This document shows, one piece after another, positions 33,028 through 45,039 of a stretch of 64,000 nt of DNA (within the stretch, counting starts at the first letter, position 1; every line of letters starts with the position of its first letter). Both the position numbers and the translations under genes were made by a program. Source of the stretch: Kuschelorhynchus macadamiae (taxonomy: Eukaryota > Arthropoda > Insecta > Coleoptera > Curculionidae). The stretch is from positions 934,501-998,500 of the forward strand of contig JAUTXW010005184.1 of the NCBI GenBank assembly GCA_030620095.1. The letters are read 5' to 3'. The notes beneath the pieces were generated by a model that saw only the letters and a program-made list of their open reading frames with translations, did not search any database and was not told the origin of the DNA.

Positions 33028-36000
33028 GGGCGACCGAAATTAGAGACTGTAATATTTACTAGGAAAAAGAGATATTTAAAGATTTAACTTAGGCGTGAAT
33101 TATTTTTCTATGAAAAATAATATAGATACCTTTTTGTTATATCTATTATTGCGATAAAACTTAACATTTAGAAAATATTCTCGAAACATCAATATTTCCA
33201 CCTCTGACTTTCAATACATTTTTTGCACAAGTAGGATTATTGGAGACTTTCGAAAATGTATTTTTAGTAATATTTAAAAGTCTCTTTTAAATGTTTTTAC
33301 TCTATACTAATTTTTCAGAAGTTAAAAATGTTTGTCTACCTCGACTGGATAATTTATTATGCTTTATCGGTCAAACTGGAGGTAAACTAAGAAAATGTGT
33401 AGATCGTACGCAGCTACTTAAATTATCGATAAAGATATTTCCATCATCTGAAAAACACATTGAACCGACTAGCATTTTAATTTAATTAGTTTTCAAATAA
33501 TTATTAGCACCTATGAACTGGAACTGAAATTCCATTAGCTATTTCGGCACCTGCCGCCTCGATCTGGCAAAATCCCGTTGAAACTGCATACCGCATAATT
33601 CCGGAATACAGGTTTATCGATCTGTAATCCGAATTTGGAATTAACAAAAATCTAAAGTGGGCAAAAGGGTATTTCGAACTGAAATAGTTAGGTGTCTGTT
33701 TGATTCCACTAAATCTGTAGATACGTATATGAATAGATTGGTTGCTGTCAGCGCGGGAAACATTTTGTAAGATAAATAATGAATTTTGTTCTTCCTAGAT
33801 CTGCAATTAAGTAAATGCGTGGCATTATCGTGTTTTATATTTTACCCTACATTGAGTTTTCTGTTTTAAAAGTCATAAAATTTCGTATTTAAAAAATAGA
33901 AAGCGAAAAGAGAATTGGAGTTTGAATATTGATAAAAATAAATAAAATCGTTGCATACGTAATGTTTTTCCAAAAGTGCCTCGGCTGTTTTTCTACGTTT
34001 TTGAGGCAAATAATATTTTTTCTCTTAGATTTGAGATTTAAACTCTTTTTATTAATTCTAATCGTGGGTTCAGTGGAACGCTTTGATTTTGATTGGTGTT
34101 TGAACATTTGTATTTTATTGATTTTTTAATGTCATTGTATTTAATTGAATTTTGAATATGATAACCTCGTATCTTGAGGATCTAATAATCCATGTTATAC
34201 AGGGTCTTCAAATGATGAATACCAAAGTTGTAAAATTCATTTACTTCTGTAATATCTATAAAAGAAGAAACACATTGAAGCATGAAAAGGCATTGATAAT
34301 AAGTTTTTTCAAAAATTATTACCTTTGCTTCACTTTTGAAAATATCTGAAAAGTTTTATTAGGCTTAGACCTATCTAGGGTATCTCTGAATCAAAAGCTG
34401 TCATTAATTACTTCTCAGGTTTAATCTGATTCATTATGAATATAAGTTATCAATATTGTCAACAATGCCCAGACCATAGGGATTTGGAACTAGAGTTTAC
34501 CTAGACTATGAAGTTAATTAATTATTTACATAACATAAACTACTTGACATAGACCGTGAAAAGAAACCTGCAAAGCAGTAAGCATTTTTTCAACATAAAT
34601 ACCGCCCCGTTGTCTCCATACAACCAGACTTGACATGGTCTCAAAAACTTCCCCTGATCAAATCTGTATTAACAAGCCATTGAAGCCAACTCAGATGGAT
34701 CAAACCCTCTTCCCATATAGCCATTGGCGGTGTTAGCAATCCGTGAAACCTCTGCGATGGTTAGTACTTATTCCACCCTAACACAGTTATCTAAAGCAAA
34801 CACACAAGTCATTAGTATGCTCAAAGTTCGACAAAGTAGTTATCAATCTAAAACTCCATCAAGTAAAGCATTGTTAAGTATCGAAAGATCCCAGCAAAGA
34901 TATGCGAAATCTGAATAGTAAGAGCAAAGCCAAGCGAATAGCTCTGCCAATGTATGATTTATATAACAATATAAATCACATTTATATTGTGTATTCCAAA
35001 TTTTACTAGCTACGCATCCCAATCCTCACAAAAGGCATCTCTTTTGTGACATGCCACATTATTATGTGTGACAATATATTCCACAGAGATTTGTTAATGA
35101 TTTTTTTTATCAATGCTAGAAATATTTATACTTAAAATAGGCGCATATGTTATAAAACATACAGTGCGCTACTTTTGCCAAATTACTTATAAATCTCTGA
35201 TTAGGCTAACAGAATAAACAACTAATATATAAAATGCAGTCAAACATAGTTAGCCATGCATCGATTTCAATATTTAAAAATTATTAATATTTACCCTTTG
35301 AAAATGCAAGTAGTATCAAATTGTCGAACACGTTTGATATGAATTAAAAAAGTCAAATGTCATATGATTTAAACCTTCGATACATGTTCTAGATGCCATA
35401 GATGCATCTATGTATAGTGAACAATAAGTAATATTTTCATTGTATACTAGCATTCTGTACTAGTAGGTACACAAAATTTAAAAATGATAAATATTTAATA
35501 TTGTCTAAATTAAATTAAATTAAAGTATCTAACTAAGAAGTTTAAGCACTATATATGAATTTTTTTTCACTTAAAAATCACAAAATCATTTAAATCACAA
35601 AGTATCACCAAGTCAAATGTCACATCGTTTAACATAACGTTTCAGCTTCTTTATAAAATGAACAGTCTCTAGAGGCAACAATTCTTAGGTATAAAAAACT
35701 ACATTTGTATATGGGATGAGCTCACAAATTCTTAAAACCCCACAATATTTGTTCCTTAATCTAAAATAAAATATTCCTAAAAGGCTTGACCAAATGTATA
35801 TAAATAAAATACAATAATATTTAAAAATACAGCACCTTGTAATTAGAGCTTACCCCTCAGACTCATAAAAATGTGACATTTTAGAACCGCCTAAGGGTCA
35901 GGATGCTATATTTTAGCAAAAAAAACTTTTTATATATATTTATAAAACTTTTTACATAAAACCTACTTAAATAAGTTTCTTATCTTTCTTCAAGAAAGAA

Positions 36001-36639
36001 AAAGTAAATTTAAGGTGTGTAGTTTATTTTCAAACTAGAAGATTAATGAGTATCCATAACTTTTTGTAAAGCTAAAAAGTTCTTCTAGGTTTATACACGG
36101 GATACATATCAGTACAACTTTGTTCCTTTTTCTCACTTGATATTTCATATAACTTTTTTTTACGAAACAAATATTTTGCACAATTTCTAAGTAGTGGACT
36201 CTACCAGAAAAAGCTCTTAGTGAAGATCAATATTAGACTATCATGGGACTACATTTTTAGAGACCAATAAAAAAGTTTGGCCAAATGACTATTTTCTTCA
36301 AAAGTTTAGCACATTTTCCTATCAATCCTAATAGAAACGCACATAATGAAATAAAACGTCCATTTTGTCGGAACCGGGACTTCACCTTTTTCTATATAAC
36401 TTTGTGGTTATTGAGTAAAGTCTGCGAAAATATTAGTTACTTTCTATAATGGGATATGAAAAATATTTATTATTATGGTAATAACAATTATAATTCTATT
36501 TCAAAAGATGTACAATGTAGTATAAAGAAAGAAATCGATTGTCAAAGCCTGACGTAGTCTAACTTTAATAACTATTCAACTCAACCAGGCAGGGACAAAC
36601 CAATTATTAAATTACATATTTCCTTATGCTTATTTTTGC
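33028..36639. other. No gene seen; small palindromes
   Basis: 3.6 kb of AT-rich sequence. Short open frames (for example 33291-33485, 34724-34918) have no recognisable domain. Perfect short palindromes occur at 34955-34978 (stem TGATTTATAT, overlapping a second 10 bp stem to 34990) and 35397-35412 (CATAGATGCATCTATG). An isolated TATACAGGGT near 34197 looks like a mariner tip. Confidence 0.45.
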
Positions 36640-38347
36640 TTTATAAGTAATAATAATATATTTAAGTATAAATTTAAAAAATATGAATTAATGCAGAATC
36701 AGTTTTTTTTCTGCAAATTCATTAGTCAAATAATAATAAATTATAGAATTTTACAGCATTATAAGAAAATCCACGCTGAAAAATGGATCATGGATTTCAT
36801 CGAGCATCCATTCGTAACCAGTTAATTTCCTTAAATAGATGTGATATATGTTCATATTTTCTTACACTATACACAAATCGCAAGCAGGCATTTTGGACTT
36901 TTTGTAATCGAGATTTACTCTCTTGAAACAAACAAAAATCCATATATAAAGTCACACTAATTAAAATTGGACAAAACAAGAGATTCACATAAACGTCTTC
37001 TTAAGTTCCTATTTAATATAATTATATAACATCCTTCAATTTAAGTCTAGTATCCAACAGTAAACCCAAGTTTTTCGCACAATCAACAAAATTTAATTTT
37101 GAGTCGTTTATTGATATATTAAGTGAGTTTTTCAGAAAATCAACTTTATTTTTATTTCCAAAAATTAAAAGACACGATTTGGATGGATTTAACGCAAGTT
37201 GTTGCTCTGTGAGAGTTCACTTAAAATTTTTTAAGTCGTGACTTATATTGGTCTCAATTTCTATTTAATTATTAGAATAAATACTACAATATATTTTTGT
37301 ATCATCGGCGAATGCTTGGACCTGACAAAAAGTTAAAGATTTTTGTATATCTGAGGTATAAATAAGAAAGAGTAACGGACCTAAAATTAAACCTTGAGGT
37401 ATACCAGAAAGTAACTTAACTCGATCAGAATATTTATTATTAGAAAATATAGCTTGAAATCTGTTAGATAAGTATGACTTAATAAGAAGAGAAGATTCAT
37501 TTTCAAAACCATAATATTTCAACTTAGAAACAAGTATTTCATGATTAATAGCGTCGAAAGCTTTTGAAAAGTCGAGCAGTACTAACAAACTATTAATTTG
37601 CTTGTCACAAGCCCGAACAATCTATCTATCTATTACTTTAGCAAAAGCTACTGTAGTACCAAATTTCTTTCTAAATCCGCACTGGATGTTGGGTATAATA
37701 CTATTGTTAACGAAATAAATATATATTTGACTATGCATTATTTTTTTCAAATACTTTTGATATAGAAGAAAATATACTTATAACACGCAAATCATTAAAA
37801 TTTTTCGGATTTGAAGTTTTTGATAGAGCGTTTCCTATTGATATTTTCGACTGATCAGGGAAATAACTTATTCCTATACAACAATTAATTATATATGTAA
37901 TGTATTGATGAATATAATCAATATATTATTGGTATTTATACTATTTGAAATTTTGTTAACATCAGATATTTCTGCTAACTTAAATTTAAATTTTAAATTG
38001 CGATTGTAAATATTGTTTTTAAAATAGTTAACCTTTTCACAGCAAAAATCATTCAAATTAAAAATTTTAAAACACCGGTATTGAATTAATTGAGGACAAA
38101 TTGGTGCTTTCCCCAAATTCACCTCGCAATAAAAAATTTTATGGTTCGAAATATTATCGGCCGGTAAAACTCCGCTTTTAGTTACTAAAGACTGGTTTGT
38201 TACAAAAATTGCGTTAATTAACGTACTTGCAGTCCCGCATACGTCTTCTATGATTTGTACACGTTATAAATCTCAAAGAGATATGTTAATGGATTTTGTA
38301 AGTTTAGCAGATTAATGTTGAAATCACCCAAGCAAAAAACTTTGTCT
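36640..38347 (-). pseudogene. Jockey/CR1-like LINE, 3' part (endonuclease end to RT)
   Basis: Minus strand, 5' to 3': the end of the AP endonuclease (CLGDFNINLL, about 38345-38310), a linker (38122-37889), RT entry (NFNDLRVISIFSSISKV, about 37795) and GFRKKFGTT (about 37665). Then at 37588-37265 come LLDFSKAFD (motif A), LLSGIPQGLILGPLLF (motif B) and AFADDTKIY (motif C, catalytic F-A-D-D). At 36988-36797 comes the thumb with SRLQKVQNACLRF. Stops and frameshifts, including a TAGATAGATAG slip near 37625, make it dead. It continues at 46787-47167; the LTR element split it. Confidence 0.82.
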
Positions 38348-38535
38348 AGTTACATTCTATTAAAACTCCTTTATCAGCGATCGTCTGAAGATTGCTTACT
38401 TGCAAGCTCAGCATTGCAAACATTATAAATATATCCAAATGCAACTAAACGTTGTTGTTGTAATTCAGATTCGTCTCTGTACTTGTCGAAATAAAATTTT
38501 TTAAAAAGTTATTTTTTTAATATCAGAACAAAACT
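38348..38535 (+). repeat. 5' LTR (188 bp)
   Basis: Starts AGTTACATTC and ends AACAAAACT (AGT...ACT ends). Bounded on the left by the GTCT duplication and on the right by the primer site. The last 118 bp match the 3' LTR at 46669-46786 with two differences. It contains GTTGTTGTTGT and an AATAAAATTT polyadenylation-like signal. Confidence 0.78.
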
Positions 38536-38552
38536 GGCGCAGTCGGTAGGAT
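38535..38552 (+). promoter_or_regulatory. Primer binding site, tRNA-Ser type
   Basis: TGGCGCAGTCGGTAGGAT begins with the last base of the LTR. TGGCGCAGTC complements the 3' end of tRNA-Ser, the primer used by 17.6/297/ZAM-type elements. Minus-strand DNA synthesis would start here. Confidence 0.8.
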
Positions 38553-38553
38553 T

Positions 38554-38859
38554 TGCCAGCGGGTTTTTTGTACATTTGAAGTAAAAACTCCGAATTTTCC
38601 GACGATTTTCGTGCAAAAATTCGCAGCCAAGACTGTAGGTGAGAACAAGCATCGTCCTGTCCATCGTCCCGAACTCATAGCAGTAGTCAATCCAGGGAGA
38701 AGACAAGCATCGCTTTTCCTATTGGGCCTAGTTGTAAGGAATGAAAATCGAAATCGTACTATATTGTAAGTGAATTTTCCAATTTTTTTCAATATTCCTG
38801 TATTTTTTCGTATCCCGTTGTATATATAAAATATTGCATATTCTCTGTCGTACTGTACA
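38554..38859 (+). repeat. 306 bp LTR-like block, copy 1 (in leader)
   Basis: Starts TGCCAGCGGG, ends GTACTGTACA (TG...CA) and is about 99 percent identical to 40107-40412. It lies just 3' of the primer site, between GATT and TATT. A TATATATAAAATATT stretch near its end could be a TATA region. Either a solo LTR inserted into the leader, or original leader later copied into the MITE. Confidence 0.6.
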
Positions 38860-39627
38860 TATTAAATATAAGTTCGAGACGTTTATTTCACATTTAAAAA
38901 TCGTAGATCTAAGAAGTGTATTTTAACCATATAAATACGCTATATTAAAATAAGTCTAGTTTTGAGTTCTCGTTTTTAAGTTTTTACGTATAACAAATAA
39001 AAATGGCAACACCCAATTATGCGTTAATTAGGTACCAAGCCGACAATATTCCGCAATTCGACGAAAACCCAAAATTAATTAATAGATTTATCACAGCATG
39101 TGATAATTTTATAAATAACCATAGAGATCAAAATAATGCTAATGCACCAATCAATATATGTCTGTTCGATATATCTTAAATAAATCTACTAGTCGGTAGA
39201 GCAGCAGACATTGTAGCTTCTAGAACTGAATTAACAACAATGGGATTCAATAAAACAAGCAATAATTGCTAGTTTTGCTGATAAAAGATCTATTGATTGT
39301 TGACTAACCTGAAGACTACAAGATATTCGTAGCCTATTATTTGCTAAAATAAATATGTCAGATGATAATAGACCTTTAAAATTACTTAGAATTAAGGAAT
39401 ATGATAATTTAGTTTTAAAAACATTTATTAATGGCCTAAGTTACGACATGCAATTAATTGTTCGATTAAAAAATCCTAATTCTCTTGAGGAAGCAATGAG
39501 TTTTGCTCAAGAAGAAGAAAATTTTATTTATTATAAAAATCGCTCAAATTTTAATACAAAAACTACTATTGGTGTACAACAAAATGCATTGCAAATGCAA
39601 AAATCAAAAATATATCAAACACCTGTA

Positions 39628-40534
39628 CAGGGTGTCCGGATTTGGTTGCAAAAGCAGGGTATCTCGCTTATTTTTAAAGATAGAACCTTGCGGTTTTCAC
39701 GAACCTGAGCTAATTTTTTGTGAAACTCATGAAGCCGTAAACAAAATTTTCATAGCCTTCTTCGTTGATGAGATACAGGGCGAAATAGAAAATTTTGCAT
39801 TTTGGGACCCCCTCGTATTTCGATTTTCCTTTAACTTAACGCAAAGGAAAAAATTGCCGCTTATGCAGTTTTTTATGCTGGATCCAGTGGCGTAGTCATA
39901 TTTTTCATTTGAGTTGTTATTTTTTAGACATGACCCAAAGTTGTGTTTTTTTAAATGGGACACCCTGTATATTTGTCCAGAATCTGCATAGGCAGCAATT
40001 TTTCCCTTTGCGTTAAGTTAAAGGATAACCGAGATACGAGGGGGTCCCAAAATGCAAAATTTTCTATTTCGCCCTGTATCTCATAAACGAAGAAGGCTAT
40101 GAAAATTGCCAGCGGGTTTTTTGTACATTTGAAGTAAAAACTCCGAATTTTCCGACGATTTTAGTGCAAAAATTCGCAGCCAAGACTGTAGGTGAGAACA
40201 AGCATCGTCCTGTCCATCGTCCCGAACTCATAGCAATAGTCAATCCAGGGAGAAGACAAGCATCGCTTTTCCTATTGGGCCTAGTTGTAAGGAATGAAAA
40301 TCGAAATCGTACTATATTGTAAGTGAATTTTCCAATTTTTTTCAATATTCCTGTATTATTTCGTATCCCGTTGTATATATAAAATATTGCATATTCTCTG
40401 TCGTACTGTACAAAATTTTGTTTACGGCTTCATGAGTTTCACAAAAAATTAGCTCAGGTTCGTGAAAACCGCAAGGTTCTATCTTTAAAAATAAGCCAGA
40501 TACCCTGCTTTTGCAACCAAATCCGGACACCCTG
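39628..40534. mobile_element. Foldback MITE with CAGGGTGTCC ends, inserted in gag
   Basis: Ends CAGGGTGTCCGGATTTGG and its complement, flanked by TA (39626-39627, 40535-40536). Arms are about 250 bp: 39628-39880 pairs with 39975-40102 plus 40418-40534. The right arm is interrupted by the 306 bp LTR-like block; without it the MITE is 597 bp. A third mariner-like tip, GGGACACCCTGTA, lies in the centre at 39957. No transposase; mobilisation by a Tc1/mariner enzyme is inferred from the TA target. Confidence 0.87.
40107..40412 (+). repeat. 306 bp LTR-like block, copy 2 (in MITE arm)
   Basis: TG...CA block flanked by AAAT on both sides (40103-40106 and 40413-40416). Deleting the block and one AAAT makes the MITE arm match its partner. 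A 4 bp target duplication with TG...CA ends is the signature of an LTR element, so this is best read as a solo LTR of a different, unidentified element. Three or so differences from copy 1. Confidence 0.7.
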
Positions 40535-41213
40535 TACATTATTCTGCTAATGTGCAAAGACCCTTCTATACACCAAACTTCCCCAGTCAAAATAATTTGG
40601 CAAATCGATCAAATGTAAATAATCACCAATTTTTAGTTTTTGGACGATTCAGACAAACTGTCCCCAATTTTAATCAACCCAGACCTAATTTTGCAAATAA
40701 CACACGGCAACAATTTAGACCGAATGAAAAGAACACTCGACCTACTTTTTACAATAACTATAATATTAATAAACGTCCCCGTTCCGACTCAGTAACTCGA
40801 TTACAAAGACCTGAGCCTATGGACACTTCCTCGGGTAATACTATATCAAAAAACCCGACGCAACAAATGCCTTATCGTAATAATAATTATGCCATAAAAG
40901 AATTGTTTAACCAGACGGTCGAACCCGCGAGTATAAACAGTGAATATACGGCGCATAATGATAACAGTAATTATACCTCATATAATAACAATGCCGAATA
41001 TAGTAAATACACTGCTCAACAAAATGAAAATAATTTAATAAATTCAATTGATTATCCAGTTAATCAATTTGATGATTACCAATATTATTGTTCAAATAAC
41101 GAACATAATTATCCCAATAGTGACTTTTATAATCCTGATATGACAAACTTTGAAAACTCAAGCGAAACATATTTTTCTGCAAATATGGCAAATGACGTAG
41201 AAATACGAAATGA

Positions 41214-41220
41214 AAATTTT
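41214..41220 (+). promoter_or_regulatory. Candidate -1 frameshift site between gag and pol
   Basis: The heptamer A AAT TTT in the gag frame fits X XXY YYZ. From it the -1 frame is open straight into the protease (to 41697), and the gag stop lies 31 bases downstream at 41251. Gypsy/17.6-type elements are known to express Pol by -1 slippage. A downstream stimulatory structure was not assessed. Confidence 0.5.
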
Positions 41221-44200
41221 CAAGACACTTTAAATACAAACCAAATAACGTAATACTTTTAAATAATTATAATAACACTGAATTACCAGTTATATTTCTC
41301 CCAGAAATTAATGGTAAATTCTTAATAGACACAGGTAGTGGTCGTAGTTTTATAAAACCTAATTTAGCTTATAAAATTTCGCCCAATTCAATTTTCACAG
41401 AACCATTTTTTGTTAAAACAGCTCATGCAACTTCTACACATAACGAAGTACTTAATATTCCAATTTTCCAATCTTTTAACTGTCTTGGAAATCATAAATT
41501 TTATCTTTTGGATTTTTCCACAAAATTCGATGGACTTTTAGGTATTGATTTTCTCACAAACATTGGAGCCAGCATAAACTTAAAAAACTTGTGTTTAGAA
41601 TCAGACAATGCTCTTTTACCTTTATATTACTATCAAAATAATACAGTACAAAACGAAAGTTTCAAACCCTGTGAAATTACTATTCCTCCAAGAACATAAA
41701 CATAAACAAGTAAAGTAAAAATACCTGTTAAACATCAAAATGGTATTGGCATTTTAAAATATACAAATTTTGGTAAAGCCGAAATGCCAGAAGCTCTAGT
41801 TACAATTGTAGACTCTAATGCTTATACAATTATTACAAATTCTAGTCAAAATCCAATAAAAATAGATATTTTTGAACCTTTCGAAATAGAAATCTTAGAA
41901 GAAACCGAAAATAATTTTATAGAAAAAATGGAAACAGACTCAGAGCTCAATGATTATTTAGATAAACTTCAAAAACAAAATCTAAAAAATATCTCAGGTT
42001 ACAACACTGTAATGCTGAAGAATATAAAGCCATCCGAAATTTGTATTTTGAATACAGAGATATTTTCTACTGTGAAAATATGCCTCTAACTTTTACAAAC
42101 CAAATAAAACACAAGATAAATGTATCAGATGAGACTCCTTTATTTACCAAAACATATAGATACCCTCATATTCATAAAGCGGAAGTAAATAAGCAAATTA
42201 CAAAAATGTTAAACAACGATATTATACAAAAATTGAATTCCCGTTGGAGTAGCCCCATATGGGTGGTCCCTAAAAAACTTGACGCGTCCGGAAAACGCAA
42301 ATGGCGCATTGTGATCGATTATTGTAAGCTTAACGATAAAACTATGTATGATAATTCCCGCTTCCGAATATTACCGATATTCTAGACAAATTGGGAAAAG
42401 CCCAATACTTCACAACTCTTGCCTAGTCAATGGTTTTCATCAAATCGAAATGGAACCCAATGACATACCTAAAACCGCCTTTTCAACAGACATTGGACAC
42501 TACGAATTCAAACGTATGCCCTTTGGTCTCAAAAATGCTCCTTCTACCTTCCAGAGAGTAATGAATAACGTCCTAAGAGGGTCTCAGAATGAAATTTGTT
42601 TAGTTTACCTAGACGACATAATTATCTTCTCGACCTCATTACAAGAACATATTGAACGATTAAAAGCAGTATTTGATAGACTAAGACAATCAAATTTTAA
42701 AATTCAACTAGATAAGAGTGAATTTCTACATAAAGAAGTCGCCTATCTAGGACACAAAATAACCAATGAAGGTGTGAAACCAAACCCCGACAAAGTCGAA
42801 GCTGTAAAACATTTTCCTATCCCAAGGAGTCAAAAAGAAATAAAATCATTTTTAGGCCTAGCCGGTTATTACCGCCGTTTTATAAAAGACTTTGCAAAAA
42901 TCACTAAACCCCTAACTAGTTGTCTTAAAAAAAAGCGCTAAAGTAGAACACACCCCAGCCTTTATAAACTCTTACAACCACTTGAAAAATCTTCTTATCA
43001 ATGCCCCCGTTCTCAAATATCTTGATTTTAACAAACCATTTGTTCTTACTACCGATGCCTCTAATGTAGCCTTAGGTGCAGTCCCATCTCAAGGAAATCC
43101 CCCCAATGACCAACCAATTGCGTATGCATCACGCACGCTTAATGAAACCGAACAAAAATATTCGACAATCGAGAAAGAACTCCTCGGTATTGTTTGGGCA
43201 TGCAAATATTTCAGACCCTATCTTTATGGTCAAAAATTTAAAATATACACAGATCACAGACCATTAGTTTGGCTGTTCAATTTGAAAGAACCCAATAGCA
43301 AACTAGTCCGTTGGAGACTTAAACTTGAAGAATACGATTACGAGATTATATACAAAAAAGGTAAACAAAATACCAACGCAGACGCCTTGTCTCGTATACA
43401 AGTTAATGCTATCGAAACAGATTCTATAATTAATTGTCCCGGAGATATAGACAATTCACAGAAATTCATAGAAAACTTTGATCCAAAATCTCTTCCTACT
43501 GATACTATTTCTGAAATACTCCAAGAAATCAAAAAACCCGAAAACCCAAAAAATAATATAATTTCTAACGAGCTAATAAAAAAACCCCAAAATTCCTAAA
43601 GAACCAGTACAAAATATACAAGAAAGAAATCAGTTACCCTCTACTTCTAATACGGTGCACAGCACAATTGCAAAACAAAACTATGCCGAAATGACCTTAT
43701 TAGACGAAATTATAAATAATAAACATAATCAAATTATAATCAAAAAATCTTCTTACGATCCCTATATAAAAATTGACCAAGAAAATTTTGATGGAAGCAA
43801 AATAATACATGCTACCCTACCTACAAATATGGACAGCATTGTAAACTTTCTTAGAGAATATCTCACCGACACGACAACACATATATATTTCTTTTCTAAA
43901 TAATTAAGACCATATTTCCAACAAGCAATGTCTAATCATTTCCAAAAATGTAAATTAATAGAATGTACAAAATTAGTCAACAATGTTAAAGAAGACGAAA
44001 GAAACCTACTCATAAAATTTAAACATGAAGGTAAAACAAATCATCGAGGTATAAACGAAACCCTTAAATTTTTAAAATCCAATTATTATTGGAAATGAAA
44101 TGAAAACTGATGTTACAAACTACCTCAATAATTGCGAAAAATGTCAACGCTGTAAATATAATAGAAAACCACCTGACCAGCCTTTAGTGTTAACCGAAAC

Positions 44201-45037
44201 ACCAAGTAAACCCTTCGAAATTATACACATTGATACATTCATTGTAGGAAAACAAAAATTCCTAACATTCCTTGACAAATTTACAAAATTTGGACAAGCA
44301 TTACCCTATCTAGGAAACGCAATATCATGTTGCGAACAACTTGTAAAATTCTTTTCATTTTTTGGTATTCCTAAAACTATTGTATCCGATAACGGTTCCG
44401 AATTTCAAAACAAAATAGTCAAAGGTTTATTAAAAGCTCATAACATCAATATTCATTTCACAACGCCTAACCATCATGAGTCCAATTCTCCAGTAGAAAG
44501 ACTAATTCTACCCTTATCGAACATTTAAGGATACTTTAAAACACAGACCCGAATACAGATGTTATAAATCTAATGAATTACGCCATAATAGCCTATAACA
44601 GCACTATACATTCAAGTACAAATTTTACCCCATTTGAACTAACTCAAGGTCACACAGATTCTCGAGATCCCATGAACCTTGTAACCTCACATGTTTTCAC
44701 TGATTATATACATAATCATAAAAACAAAACACAAGTCCTCTATGAAAAAATAACCAAAGAGTCAAAACAACTAAAACAAAAAATAATTGACAAAGTCAAT
44801 GACTCAAAAAGAAATCAAAAATTAATTATTGGTTCGCAAGTATACAAAAAAGCAAGTTCACGAGCTAGTAAAATAAAAAACAAATTCACTGTACCGTTCA
44901 CATTGACAGAAATACTTGAAAATAACAAAATACGTATCGAAAACCCAAAAACTAAACATAAAAAAATTGTTCACGTAAAGGAGACTAAAATAGTACCCGT
45001 TTTTGCAGATGGCGCTGGTCCATCATCGGCACCTTAG
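41214..45037 (+). pseudogene. pol pseudogene (protease, RT, RNase H, integrase)
   Basis: Protease: LIDTGSG with its catalytic Asp at 41328. A double stop at 41697 and 41703 ends the first stretch. RT: WSSPIWVVPKK (42246-42278), GFHQIEMEPND, PFGLKNAPSTFQRVMN, and YLDD at 42606-42617. The motif-A aspartate region is lost (an NSCLVNGFHQ-like reading), with frameshifts near 42020, 42370 and 42930. RNase H: TTDASNVALGA, then TDHRPLVWLF and NADALSR. Integrase: an H-x-H zinc-binding start near 44030, a frame break at 44096, then D44232, D44388 and E44496 of the DDE triad, all present. A stop at 44526 precedes the C-terminal domain (44573-45037). Several lesions make the polyprotein non-functional. 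Confidence 0.85.
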
Positions 45038-45039
45038 CC

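Larger units (their letters stand above)
39003..41253 (+). pseudogene. gag pseudogene, split by a MITE
   Basis: The ATG at 39003 begins MATPNYALIRY and a capsid-like stretch (NRFITACDNFINN, GRAADIVASRTEL) that hits a stop at 39177 and then loses frame. It continues at 39355-39627 (LLRIKEYDNLVLKTFINGL, SLEEAMSFAQEEENF) in the usual frame. The MITE at 39628-40534 interrupts it. From 40552 a 233-residue Asn-rich C-terminal part runs to TAA at 41251. Gag forms the particle core that packages element RNA. No CCHC zinc knuckle is visible, which fits gypsy/17.6-type Gag. The early stop and frameshifts remove function. Confidence 0.8.

Noticed and set aside
33028..36639. Host gene in the longest repeat-poor stretch
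   Set aside because: All open frames are short, without domains, without paired splice signals or codon bias that I can see.
38509..38792. Minus-strand open frames of 65 and 89 codons, repeated at 40097-40345
   Set aside because: They lie in the 306 bp LTR-like block and are copied with it; no domain seen.
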